From Actinopolyspora biskrensis (GTDB lineage Bacteria; Actinomycetota; Actinomycetes; Mycobacteriales; Pseudonocardiaceae): DNA of 64,000 nucleotides. The stretch lies in contig NZ_JACBYW010000002.1 of assembly GCF_013408175.1 (NCBI RefSeq), positions 248,001-312,000 of the forward strand, read 5' to 3'. Made by a program: the position numbers and the translations under genes. The notes under the pieces were generated by a model. That model saw only the letters and a program-made list of their open reading frames with translations, made no database searches and was not told the origin of the DNA. Below, piece after piece: positions 48,978 to 57,616 of the stretch. Each line of letters starts with the position of its first letter. Position 1 is the first letter of the stretch.

Positions 48978-51497
48978 ATGACGCTTACCGACCAGCTCCC
49001 CCCGACGCCCGATGCCGATCCGGACACGCTCCTGGAGGGCTTCACCACCTGGACCGCCGATCAGGGGTTCGACCTCTATCCCGCTCAGGAAGAAGCGCTG
49101 ATGGAGGTGGTGTCGGGATCCAACGTGATCGTCAGCACCCCGACCGGCTCGGGGAAGAGCCTGATCGCGGTCGGCGCGCACTTCACCGCCCTGGCGAGCA
49201 AGCAGCGCAGTTTCTACACCGCGCCCATCAAGGCGCTGGTCTCGGAGAAGTTCTTCTCGCTGGTCGACACGTTCGGCCCGGACAACGTGGGAATGCTGAC
49301 CGGCGACAGCAGCGTCAACCCGGACGCCCCGATCATCTGTTGCACCGCCGAGATCCTGGCCAACATCGCGTTGCGCGACGGGGAGCGCGCCGAGGTCGGC
49401 CAGGTCGTCATGGACGAGTTCCACTTCTACGCGGAACCGCAGCGCGGCTGGGCGTGGCAGGTGCCGATGCTGGAACTGCCGCAGGCCCAGTTCGTGCTGA
49501 TGTCGGCGACGCTCGGGGACGTGACCGGCTTCAAGCAGGACCTCACCCGGCGCACCGGCCGGGAGACGGCCGTGGTCAGTTCCGCCGAACGCCCGGTCCC
49601 GCTGACCTTCCGCTACGCCATGACCCCGCTGCACGAGACCATCGAGGAACTGCTCGGTGGCAACCAGGCCCCCATCTACGTGGTGTACTTCAACCAGGCA
49701 TCCGCCGTGGAGCAGGCGCAGGCTCTGGTGAGCATGAACGTGGCCAGCAGGGCCGAGCGGGACGCCATATCCGAGAAGCTGGGCGGTTTCCGATTCACGG
49801 CCGGGTTCGGCAAGACGCTCTCGCGGTTGATCCGGCACGGCATCGGCGTGCACCACGCGGGGATGTTGCCGCGCTACCGCCGTCTGGTGGAGCAGCTGGC
49901 CCAGGCCGGGTTGCTCAAGGTCATATGCGGCACCGACACCCTCGGGGTCGGCATCAACGTGCCGATCCGCACCGTGCTGCTGACCGGGTTGACCAAGTTC
50001 GACGGCAACCGGACCAGGCACCTCAAGGCCCGGGAGTTCCACCAGGTCGCGGGACGTGCCGGACGCGCGGGCTACGACACGGACGGCTACGTGGTCGTGC
50101 AGGCGCCCGAGCACGTCATCGAGAACGAGCGCGCGCTGGCCAAGGCGGGCGACGACCCGAAGAAGCGCCGCAAGGTCGTCAAGAAGAAGGCCCCCGAGGG
50201 CTTCGTGTCCTGGGGGCAGAAGACCTTCGACAAACTGGTCGCGGCGGAGCCGGAGCCGCTGGTGTCCAGCTTCAACGTCACGCACGCCATGCTGCTCAAC
50301 GTCATCAGCAGGCCGGGTGACACCTACGCGGCGATGCGCAGGCTGCTCACCGACAACCACGAGAGCCGCCCCGCTCAGCGCAAGCACATGCTGCGTGCGA
50401 TCGCGATCTACCGTGCCCTCGTGTCCGCCGGAGTGGTCGAACAGCTGGAGGAACCGGACGAGCAGGGCAGGCTGGTGCGGCTGACCATGGACCTGCAGTT
50501 CGACTTCGCGCTCAACCAGCCGCTCTCGCCGTTCGCGCTGGCGGCCATCGAGCTGCTCGATCCGGAGTCGCCGAGCTACGCGGTCGACGTGCTCTCGATC
50601 ATCGAGGCGACGCTGGACGATCCCCGTCAGGTGCTGGGGGCGCAGCAGGCCAAGGAGCGCGGAGAGGCCATCGCCAGGATGAAGGCCGAGGGAGTGGAGT
50701 ACGAGCAGCGGATGGAGGTGGTCGAGGAGATCACCCACCCGCAGCCGTTGGCCGACATGCTGGAGGCCGCCTACGAAACCTACCGGCAGGGCCACCCCTG
50801 GGTCTCCGAGCACGAGGTGTCGCCGAAGTCGGTGGCCAGGGACATGTACGAGCGCGCGATGAACTTCGTCGAGTTCGTCAACCACTACAGCCTGGCCCGT
50901 TCGGAGGGGCTGGTGCTGCGGTACCTGGCCGATGTGTACAAGGCGCTGCGGCACACCGTTCCCTACGACGCGAAGAGCGAGGAGCTCGGCGACATCATCG
51001 AGTGGCTCGGGGAACTGGTGCGCCAGGTGGACTCCAGCCTCCTCGACGAGTGGGAGCGGCTGCGCAACCCGACCGCGGAGCCCACGGACGGCGAACCGGT
51101 CGACGAGGGCCCCGCCAAGTTGACCGAGAACACCCGCGCCTTCCGCGTGCAGGTGCGCAACGCCATGTTCCGCCGGGTCGAACTGGCCGCACGGGAGCGG
51201 TTCGACGAACTCGCCGCGCTCGAGGGCGAGAACGGCTTCACCGCCGAGGACTGGCAAGCGGCGATGGACGAGTACTTCGAGGAGTACGACGAGCTGGCCA
51301 CCGATGCCGACGCGCGTGGTCCCGCTCTGTTCATGGTCACCGAGGAGTCGCAGCGCTGGTTGGTGCGCCAGGTTTTCGCCGACCCCTCCGGGGATCAGGA
51401 CTGGGGGATCAGTGCCGAGGTGGATCTGCCCGCCTCGGACGAGGCCGGGGTCGCGGTGGTTCGGGTCACCTCGGTGGGGCGGTTCGAACAGTACTGA
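48978..51497 (+). CDS. DEAD/DEAH-box helicase with DUF3516 domain
   Basis: An 839-residue superfamily 2 helicase. Motif I is STPTGSGKS (about residue 56), motif II DEFH, motif III SATL, and motif VI QVAGRAGRAGYDTDG. The C-terminal half (from about residue 430) is the DUF3516 domain of actinobacterial Ski2/Dob1-like helicases. It probably unwinds structured RNA or DNA during processing or repair. GGAGGGG precedes ATG 48978; a longer frame starts at 48939. A strong terminator follows the stop. Confidence 0.93.
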   Translation: MTLTDQLPPTPDADPDTLLEGFTTWTADQGFDLYPAQEEALMEVVSGSNVIVSTPTGSGKSLIAVGAHFTALASKQRSFYTAPIKALVSEKFFSLVDTFGPDNVGMLTGDSSVNPDAPIICCTAEILANIALRDGERAEVGQVVMDEFHFYAEPQRGWAWQVPMLELPQAQFVLMSATLGDVTGFKQDLTRRTGRETAVVSSAERPVPLTFRYAMTPLHETIEELLGGNQAPIYVVYFNQASAVEQAQALVSMNVASRAERDAISEKLGGFRFTAGFGKTLSRLIRHGIGVHHAGMLPRYRRLVEQLAQAGLLKVICGTDTLGVGINVPIRTVLLTGLTKFDGNRTRHLKAREFHQVAGRAGRAGYDTDGYVVVQAPEHVIENERALAKAGDDPKKRRKVVKKKAPEGFVSWGQKTFDKLVAAEPEPLVSSFNVTHAMLLNVISRPGDTYAAMRRLLTDNHESRPAQRKHMLRAIAIYRALVSAGVVEQLEEPDEQGRLVRLTMDLQFDFALNQPLSPFALAAIELLDPESPSYAVDVLSIIEATLDDPRQVLGAQQAKERGEAIARMKAEGVEYEQRMEVVEEITHPQPLADMLEAAYETYRQGHPWVSEHEVSPKSVARDMYERAMNFVEFVNHYSLARSEGLVLRYLADVYKALRHTVPYDAKSEELGDIIEWLGELVRQVDSSLLDEWERLRNPTAEPTDGEPVDEGPAKLTENTRAFRVQVRNAMFRRVELAARERFDELAALEGENGFTAEDWQAAMDEYFEEYDELATDADARGPALFMVTEESQRWLVRQVFADPSGDQDWGISAEVDLPASDEAGVAVVRVTSVGRFEQY

Positions 51498-51510
51498 CGG
51501 AGTTCTCCCG

Positions 51511-51555
51511 AACGGCCCGTCGCTTCGGTTCTCCTTCCGAGGCGGCGGGCCGTTT
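51511..51555 (+). terminator. Rho-independent terminator after the helicase gene
   Basis: AACGGCCCG (51511-51519) and CGGGCCGTT (51546-51554 region) pair, followed by TTTT, within 15-60 bases of the stop codon. Confidence 0.85.
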
Positions 51556-51640
51556 TCGCGTCCGGAGCGAGTGAGCCCCTCCGCGCTGTGGTGATCGGTT
51601 CCGCTCCCGCTCTCCCCGTGGGCGGGTACGCACATAAAGG

Positions 51641-51669
51641 TTGCGCGCAATTTAGTTTTGGGCTATTGT
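51641..51669 (+). promoter_or_regulatory. candidate promoter of ohr
   Basis: TTGCGC (51641-51646), a 17-base spacer and TATTGT (51664-51669) match a standard -35/-10 pair. The spacer is AT-rich, unlike the surroundings, and may overlap an OhrR-type operator. No ohrR gene is adjacent. Confidence 0.65.
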
Positions 51670-51710
51670 TTCGGGTGTAGCCGGACAGTGCTCTCAGGAG
51701 GGCAGCGAGA

Positions 51711-52130
51711 ATGACGACGTCCTACACGGCCGAGGCCACCGCGACCGGATCTGGCAGGAGCGGGCGCACCCGTTCCTCCGACGGGGTGCTGGATCTGGGA
51801 CTGTCCGTTCCACGGGAACTCGGTGGAGCGGGCGGTGAGGGCACCAACCCCGAGCAGCTGTTCGCGGCGGGCTACGCGGCCTGCTTCCACAGCGCACTGC
51901 AGCTGGTGGCCCGGCGGGAGAAGGAGAACATCGAGGGGTCCTCGGTCACCTCGGAGGTGGGCCTCGGGCCCGACGGGAACGGCGGATACCAGCTGTCCGT
52001 GACGCTGCGCGTGGGGCTGCCCGGTTTCGAGCACGCCAGAGCGCTCGAGCTGGCGCGGGCCGCCGATCTCGTGTGCCCCTACTCCAACGCGGTGCGCGGC
52101 AATGTGGACATCGAGCTGAGCGCGGAGTGA
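51711..52130 (+). CDS. ohr: organic hydroperoxide resistance protein (Ohr/OsmC family)
   Basis: A 139-residue thiol peroxidase. The two redox cysteines are in AACFHSAL (about residue 62) and LVCPYSNA (about 124), with the Ohr-type LFAAGYAACF stretch. It reduces organic hydroperoxides, using lipoylated proteins as the electron source in known cases. AGGAGG precedes the ATG. A good promoter lies 42 bases upstream, but the usual MarR-type OhrR is missing nearby. Confidence 0.94.
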   Translation: MTTSYTAEATATGSGRSGRTRSSDGVLDLGLSVPRELGGAGGEGTNPEQLFAAGYAACFHSALQLVARREKENIEGSSVTSEVGLGPDGNGGYQLSVTLRVGLPGFEHARALELARAADLVCPYSNAVRGNVDIELSAE

Positions 52131-52202
52131 GCAGCTCGGCGTTCTCCCGAAGCATCCGCTCCGGGAGAGCGCCGCCGCTCCCCGCCGTCGGCTGGAGGCG
52201 TC

Positions 52203-53072
52203 TCAGCCCTCGAGTCGCGCGGAGAGTGCGCACGAATTGCGGAGGACCGGTCCGAGACCCTCGTCGGCGGGCAGCTGTCTGCCGTGCCGTTCGGCGATGT
52301 CGGTGAACGACTCGCGCGAGGTGCTCCACCCCGCCGGGCGCAGCCGTTCGGCCGGGTCGGGTTTCCGCTCGCCGGGCACCAGTTCGGTCATGTCGATGCC
52401 CCACCGCAGCGCGATCTCGTTCAGCCGCGAGTTCCCGAGGTCCTCGGGCAGCTCCGCGTGCTCGATCATCAGCCGGCTTCCCGGGGCCGAAAGGGAGCGC
52501 ACGCTGTCCAGCAGGTCGCGCTCCGCTTCCGCGGGAAGGTACGGGAAGAGCCCCTCTGCGAGCCACGCGGTGGGGAGCTCGGCGTCGAAGCCGGCTCGTT
52601 CCAACTCGTGGGCCCAGTCCGCGCGCAGGTCGACCCCGATGGAGTGGCGCTCGCACCGCGGTCGCACGTTTTCGGAGTCGAGGACCGAGTCCTTGAACTC
52701 GAGGACCTTCGGCTGGTCGACCTCGAACAGCCGGAATCCTTCCGGCCAGTCCCCGCGGAAGGTCCTGGTGTCCAGGCCGCTGGCCAGAATGACGGCTTGC
52801 CGAACACCGCGTGCGCCTGCTTCCGCGAACCAGTCGTCGAAGTAGCGGGTGCGTACCGCCATGTAGTCGGCCATCCGGTCCAGGAGGGGCGCCTCGTCGG
52901 CGGGGGAGGAGGGGAGCTCGATCGGGGACTCGGCGGCTCGTACGAGATCGGCCGCGTGGGGGTCCTCGACGAGCCGGTCGTTCCTGGCGCTTTCGAGGGC
53001 GCGCCCGCTCGCGACGGCGAGAGCCGTGACACCGACTCCGGTCGCGATGTCCCAATCGTTCAGCGCGGTCAC
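52203..53072 (-). CDS. class I SAM-dependent methyltransferase (TIGR00027/LCM-like)
   Basis: A 289-residue methyltransferase of the large actinobacterial family related to leucine carboxyl methyltransferases: VRTRYFDDWF, the Gly-poor SAM loop VILASGLDTRTFR, FEVDQPKVLEFK, and WLAEGLFPYLP. GTG 53072 follows GGAGG by 7 bases. The substrate is unknown. An inverted repeat GTTAG-CAACA-CTAAC (53105-53119) lies just upstream. Confidence 0.9.
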   Translation of the reverse strand: MTALNDWDIATGVGVTALAVASGRALESARNDRLVEDPHAADLVRAAESPIELPSSPADEAPLLDRMADYMAVRTRYFDDWFAEAGARGVRQAVILASGLDTRTFRGDWPEGFRLFEVDQPKVLEFKDSVLDSENVRPRCERHSIGVDLRADWAHELERAGFDAELPTAWLAEGLFPYLPAEAERDLLDSVRSLSAPGSRLMIEHAELPEDLGNSRLNEIALRWGIDMTELVPGERKPDPAERLRPAGWSTSRESFTDIAERHGRQLPADEGLGPVLRNSCALSARLEG

Positions 53073-53104
53073 CCGAGCACCTCCGAGTCGGACCAATTTA
53101 TTTC

Positions 53105-53119
53105 GTTAGCAACACTAAC
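53105..53119. promoter_or_regulatory. inverted repeat upstream of the methyltransferase gene
   Basis: GTTAG (53105-53109), CAACA, CTAAC (53115-53119): a perfect 5-bp inverted repeat about 33 bp before the start, inside an AT-rich patch. It resembles the core of the fadD/TetR operator (GTTAG/CTAAC arms) but with the arms in reverse order. Confidence 0.4.
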
Positions 53120-53334
53120 TTTGCTGATTCGACTGGCAAACCGGTGTGATCGATATCGCGTTTTCAACGGTGCGGCGGGCGGCACGCCCCCTGGCGAGGT
53201 GCCGGTCGGCCCTCTTCCAGTGGCACGTGAGCACCGGAAACGGCCGTCAGCTCAGCCCGGGGAGGAAGCTCCGCTCCGGGGGCGGTTCTCGGCGCTGCGC
53301 GCCGTGGTGATCAGTCGCTCGATAGACTGCGCTC

Positions 53335-53694
53335 ATGGGTCACGGACTCCGCGACGCGACCATCCCGACCGCGCGCCTGGACCACGATTCGGCCGTCTCC
53401 GTCGCCGAGACGCTGCAGGCGCTGGCCACGCCGTCCCGCTTGTTGATCCTGAGCGAGCTGCGCCAGGGAGCCCGTTCGGTGAACCAGCTGGCCGAGGCAG
53501 TCGGGATGGGGCAATCGGCGGTCTCGCACCAGCTGCGCGTGCTGCGTTCGCTCTGGTTGGTGAAAGGGGACCGGGCGGGCAGGGCTGTGGTGTACTCGCT
53601 CTACGACACGCACGTCGCCCAGTTCCTCGACGAAGCGGTTCACCGCGTGGAACACCTCCACCCGAACACGCTCGAACGTCGGCGATCCCTGTGA
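53335..53694 (+). CDS. ArsR family metal sensor, NmtR-like
   Basis: A 119-residue winged-helix repressor. The recognition helix is in NQLAEAVGMGQSAVSHQLRVL. The last helix reads YDTHVAQFLDEAVHRVEHLH, giving Asp, His, His and His spaced as in the alpha-5 nickel/cobalt site of NmtR (D-x-H-x10-H-x2-H). This points to Ni/Co sensing. No metal exporter is next to it, so its target gene is elsewhere or it acts on the divergent methyltransferase region. Confidence 0.87.
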   Translation: MGHGLRDATIPTARLDHDSAVSVAETLQALATPSRLLILSELRQGARSVNQLAEAVGMGQSAVSHQLRVLRSLWLVKGDRAGRAVVYSLYDTHVAQFLDEAVHRVEHLHPNTLERRRSL

Positions 53695-53879
53695 AAGCGG
53701 TTCGTCCCGGCTCGCACAGGAGGTCGGCACTCGAGTCGGTTCCTCGCAGCGCGGGCCGGGGCGGGACGGTGCCTCCGGAGGAGCTCCCGGAAGCACCCGC
53801 CCCGGCAGGCGCGGAACCTCCGTCCGGCGCCGGCGGGAAAACCCCGCCCCGAACCGACGACCCGGCCGGAAGAGCCCTG

Positions 53880-55220
53880 TCAGGACCGCTCCTCCAGCCA
53901 GGTGGTGTGCACCGCTCCCTCGGTCAACTCCCCGTCGTCGACCAACTCGCGATGAAGCGGGATCGTGTTCGCCACGCCCTCCACCCGGAACTCCGACAGG
54001 GCCTGGCGCGCACGTGCGTAGGCCTGCTGCCGGTCGGCTCCCCAGCAGACCAGCTTCGCGATCAGCGAATCGTAGAAGGGACTGATCTGCTCGCCCCTGG
54101 TGAGGGCGGTGTCGAGCCGGACCCCGGGGCCTCCCGGGGCCTCGAAGGAGGTTATCTCCCCCGGGGTCGGGAGGAAATCGTTGTCCGGGTCCTCGGCGTT
54201 GATCCGCAGCTCCACGGCCGCTCCCGAGTGTCGCGCCGAGTCCTGCGTGAGGGACAACGACGCACCGTCGGCGATCCGAAGCTGTTCGGCCACCAGGTCC
54301 ACACCGGTGATGGCCTCGGTGATCGGGTGCTCCACCTGCACCCTCGTGTTCATCTCGATGAAGTAGAACCGTCCGTCCGGATCGACCAGGAACTCGACCG
54401 TCCCCGCGTTGCGGTAGCCGACGTGCTCGCCCAGCCGTTTCGCCGCCTCCCCGAGTTCGTTCCTGGTGCGCTCGTCCAGCCCGGGCGCGGGAGCCTCCTC
54501 CAGGAGCTTCTGCCTGCGGCGTTGTACCGAGCAGTCGCGCTCGAACAGGTGAACCAGGTTCCCGTGGTGGTCGGCCAGCAGCTGCACCTCGACGTGCCTG
54601 GCACGTGGAAGCGCGCGTTCCAGGTATGCGGTCCCGTCCCCGAAGGCGGACTGCGCCTCGGCACGGGCCCCGGCGAAGACCTCGGTCAGCTGGGTGGCGT
54701 CCCGTACCGGTCGGATGCCTCGTCCACCGCCGCCCGCCGCGGCCTTCACCAGGATCGGATAGCCGATCTCCTCGGCGACGCGCACCGCGTCATCCGTGTC
54801 GGTGACCGGCCTGCTGCCCGGAACGACCGGAACTCCGGCCTCGGTCGCGGCGCTGCGCGCGCTGGCCTTGTCCCCCATCAGTTCGATCACCTCCGGGGGA
54901 GGGCCGATGAAGGTGAAACCGGCGGCCGTGACCGCGCGGGCGAAAGCCGCGTTCTCCGAGAGGAAGCCGTAGCCGGGGTGGACCGCGTCGACCTCGGCGT
55001 ACTTGGCCGCCTCGAGGATCGCGTCGGTGTTGAGGTAGGACTTCGCCGCCGGGGAACCGCCGATGTGCAGCGCCTCGTCGGCCATTCGTACCCAACGCGC
55101 GTTCTTGTCCGTGTCCGAGTAGACCGCAACGGCCTCGTGACCCGCCGTGTGGCAGGCCCGCACTATGCGCACCGCGATCTCACCGCGGTTGGCGACCAGG
55201 ATTCTGCTGCGTCCCGTCAT
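53880..55220 (-). CDS. accC: biotin carboxylase of a pxp-linked carboxylase
   Basis: A 446-residue ATP-grasp enzyme that carboxylates biotin on a carrier protein. It has ILVANRGEIAVRI at the start, KAAAGGGGRGIR (ATP loop), FIEMNTRVQVEHPITE, and the final biotin-carboxylase C domain. It overlaps the carrier gene by 4 bases (ATGA) and lies downstream of pxpB-pxpC on the same strand. No carboxyltransferase of the usual accA/accD type is present. PxpC, itself named a biotin-dependent carboxyltransferase homologue, takes that position. Confidence 0.93.
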   Translation of the reverse strand: MTGRSRILVANRGEIAVRIVRACHTAGHEAVAVYSDTDKNARWVRMADEALHIGGSPAAKSYLNTDAILEAAKYAEVDAVHPGYGFLSENAAFARAVTAAGFTFIGPPPEVIELMGDKASARSAATEAGVPVVPGSRPVTDTDDAVRVAEEIGYPILVKAAAGGGGRGIRPVRDATQLTEVFAGARAEAQSAFGDGTAYLERALPRARHVEVQLLADHHGNLVHLFERDCSVQRRRQKLLEEAPAPGLDERTRNELGEAAKRLGEHVGYRNAGTVEFLVDPDGRFYFIEMNTRVQVEHPITEAITGVDLVAEQLRIADGASLSLTQDSARHSGAAVELRINAEDPDNDFLPTPGEITSFEAPGGPGVRLDTALTRGEQISPFYDSLIAKLVCWGADRQQAYARARQALSEFRVEGVANTIPLHRELVDDGELTEGAVHTTWLEERS

Positions 55221-55456
55221 GCTTCATCGACCTCGACAATGCCCTGACCCGCCTCGACCTCGTCACCGTCGCCGAGCAGGAACTTGCTGATGATTCCCGA
55301 GCGATCGGCCTTGACTTCGTTGAACGTCTTCATCACCTCGATCAGGGCGACGAGCTGTCCGGGTTCGACCGTCCCGCCTTCCTCGATGAAGGGGGCCTGT
55401 TCGGGAGAGGGACGTCGGTAGAACACACCGGGCAGCTGTGCGTTCATCGTGGACAT
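55217..55456 (-). CDS. accB: short biotin carboxyl carrier protein
   Basis: A 79-residue biotinyl domain. The biotin Lys is in LIEVMKTFNEV, where the normal AMKM reads VMKT, as seen in carriers encoded beside pxp/ycsF genes. It has the family's hammerhead length without the usual Ala/Pro-rich linker. GGAGG is 5 bases before ATG 55456. It would carry carboxybiotin from AccC to a transferase, most simply PxpC/PxpB. Confidence 0.9.
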   Translation of the reverse strand: MSTMNAQLPGVFYRRPSPEQAPFIEEGGTVEPGQLVALIEVMKTFNEVKADRSGIISKFLLGDGDEVEAGQGIVEVDEA

Positions 55457-55534
55457 GACAGCCTCCTTCGACGAGAGGTCCGCTTGAGCCGCTGCGCGTT
55501 GCTGACCGCCGGGGTGCTTCGCGTCCTCCGGCGC

Positions 55535-56512
55535 TCAACCAGTCAGAACCGTGCGGAGCTTGTGCAGCCACGCGTCGCGGTCCTGACGAGCTTGTACGGC
55601 GGAGTCGACATCGGTGGCGTTGAACCGCACGTAACCGCCCGTGCCGGTCTGGGCCACGCGATCGCGGTCGGCCGACACGACCGTGCCCACGGTCGCGTAA
55701 CCGCCACCGGTGACAGCGTCGTTCAGCAGGATGATCGGCTCGTTGCCTCCGGGGATCTGGACGGACCCGATCGGATAGCCGAGGTCGACGACGTTGGCCG
55801 GATCGCTGCCCGCCCCGAAAGGTTGTTCCCGCTCGACGAAGTCGATCGTCCCGCCGCGAAGACGGTAGCCGATCCGGTCGGCGTCCTTGGTCACTTTCCA
55901 CGTCGTGTCGAGAAAGGAGTCCAGCGCGTTCTCGGTGAGCCGGTAGGAACACAGCCCGACCACCAGGCGCAGTTCCACCACGTCGGGAAATTCGGGCAGG
56001 AACTCCTCGGGAACGGTGGTGCCCTCGGCGGGGGGATCCTGCGCCTGCCCGAGCGGAACGCGGTCCCCTTCGGCCAGCGCGCGGCCCCCGAACCCCCCGA
56101 TCCCGGTGAGCTTGTAGGTGGAGCGGGAGTTCAGGTACTCGGGAACGTCCAGTCCCCCGCTGATCGCGACATAGGGGCGTGCGCCCGCCTTGAGCGGACC
56201 GAATCCGAGGACGTCGCCCGGTCCCACTCGCAGGCTCATCCACATCGGAGCGGAGGCTCCGCTGACCGTGACGGAACAGTCCGCTCCGGTGACCGCGACG
56301 GTGCGGGAATCGGTGAACTCGAGTTCCGGTCCCAGGTAGGTCGCTTCCAGCGCGGCGGTCGGCCCCGGGTTCCCGGCGAGGAGGTTGGCGATGGTGAAGG
56401 AGTAGCGGTCCATCGCGCCGGAAGGGGGCATGCCGATCGCGTAGTGCCCGTCGCGTCCGGCGTCCTGGACCGTGGTGTACAACCCTCCCGAACGGACTAG
56501 TACTTCGTTCAT
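55535..56512 (-). CDS. pxpC: 5-oxoprolinase subunit PxpC (biotin-dependent carboxyltransferase family)
   Basis: A 325-residue KipA/PxpC protein: starts VLVRSGGLYTTVQDAGRDGHY, has GMPPSGAMDRYSF, and the SSD-like barrel of the urea amidolyase/allophanate hydrolase subunit 2 family. With PxpA and PxpB it hydrolyses 5-oxo-L-proline to glutamate using ATP. It overlaps pxpB by 4 bases. The distinct feature here is the presence of biotin carboxylase and carrier genes 78 bp downstream. Confidence 0.9.
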   Translation of the reverse strand: MNEVLVRSGGLYTTVQDAGRDGHYAIGMPPSGAMDRYSFTIANLLAGNPGPTAALEATYLGPELEFTDSRTVAVTGADCSVTVSGASAPMWMSLRVGPGDVLGFGPLKAGARPYVAISGGLDVPEYLNSRSTYKLTGIGGFGGRALAEGDRVPLGQAQDPPAEGTTVPEEFLPEFPDVVELRLVVGLCSYRLTENALDSFLDTTWKVTKDADRIGYRLRGGTIDFVEREQPFGAGSDPANVVDLGYPIGSVQIPGGNEPIILLNDAVTGGGYATVGTVVSADRDRVAQTGTGGYVRFNATDVDSAVQARQDRDAWLHKLRTVLTG

Positions 56513-57411
56513 CGGTACAACTCCTCCAACAAGTCGCGGTTGACCGAGTCCGGGTCCTCGAGAAAAGCCGTGGGCGAGAACTCCACCTCACGAATGCGGT
56601 AGCGGAAGGTTCCGGCCTCCACCTCCGAGCGGACGTGGTCGTACTCGGCACGATCGATGGGGCGATAGCGCAGAATGTCGCTCGGCCGCGGGAACGCGAT
56701 CCGGTCGTGGAAGTCGGGCAGGCTCTGGGTGCCGTCGAACACGGGGGCGGGTGCGATTCCGAACAGCTGGTACCCGCCCGCACCGCGAACCGGGTAGACG
56801 ACCGCGAAAGCACCGCCGTAACCGAACGCCCGCTCCGGGGTGTCCGTTCGCGGGCGCACGTACTTGGGCACCTCGATCTGCCGCTCCCGCGGGACCATCT
56901 GGTAGCAGAAGGGCAGGCCCGGGACGAAGCCGAGCATGGTGACGATGAAGGGAGCGCTGCCGATCGCCTCGATCAGCTCTTCGACCGCGGAGAAGCCGTT
57001 GATCCGAGCGGCGTACTCCAGATCGGTCACGTTCGGGTCCTGGTGATTGTCCCTGAACCGGAGCAGGGTCTCCCTGGTCCAGGGGTCGTCGAAAAGCACC
57101 GGGACGTCCACTACCCGGGTGGAGACCACACGGGTCCCGTCCAGTTCGCCGGCCGAGTGCTCCAACCGTCGCAGTTCCTCGACCAGTTCGGTGGGGTGCA
57201 GTTTCCCGGGGTCCAGTCTGACCAGATAGGAGGCGTTGGAGGGGCAGATGTCGACGACCCCCTCCAGTTCCCGGTCACGCAGAGCCCCGGTGATCGCCAT
57301 GGCCTTGAAGTTGGCCTGCAGGCTCATTTCCCGGTCCAGCTCGACGAAAACGAACTCGTCTCCCCCGAACTCGTAGCGGGCCTCTGGCAGTCGTACCGTC
57401 GTTTCCGCCAT
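56509..57411 (-). CDS. pxpB: 5-oxoprolinase subunit PxpB
   Basis: A 300-residue KipI/PxpB (allophanate hydrolase subunit 1) family member. Its signature is FVPGLPFCYQM near residue 145, RAFGYGGAFAVVYPVRGAGGYQLFG and a C-terminal RPIDRAEYD. ATG 57411 follows GGAGG. It is longer at the N-terminus and middle than B. subtilis KipI (about 240). It heads the leftward operon pxpB-pxpC-accB-accC and is divergent from pxpA. Confidence 0.9.
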   Translation of the reverse strand: MAETTVRLPEARYEFGGDEFVFVELDREMSLQANFKAMAITGALRDRELEGVVDICPSNASYLVRLDPGKLHPTELVEELRRLEHSAGELDGTRVVSTRVVDVPVLFDDPWTRETLLRFRDNHQDPNVTDLEYAARINGFSAVEELIEAIGSAPFIVTMLGFVPGLPFCYQMVPRERQIEVPKYVRPRTDTPERAFGYGGAFAVVYPVRGAGGYQLFGIAPAPVFDGTQSLPDFHDRIAFPRPSDILRYRPIDRAEYDHVRSEVEAGTFRYRIREVEFSPTAFLEDPDSVNRDLLEELYR

Positions 57412-57616
57412 ATCGACCTCCGGGGTTGACTGCGATCTGTCCGTGTGCACGAGCATGCATCGCGCGGATTGATGACGCAGGACTTACCCGCACGGGTTTC
57501 GCACGTTCGAGGGACAGGCTGATTGATTTCGCGACGCGCGACAACGTCCGTCTGCATGAATCGTCAATATGAAGTAGGGTGTTTGTGACCGGTCTCACTC
57601 GCCGTGGAGGTGCGGA

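Noticed and set aside
46908-51650. 1580-codon open frame on the minus strand
   Set aside because: It is the antisense of the helicase and neighbouring genes, with His/Arg/Gln-rich composition typical of shadows. The plus-strand genes carry clear motifs.
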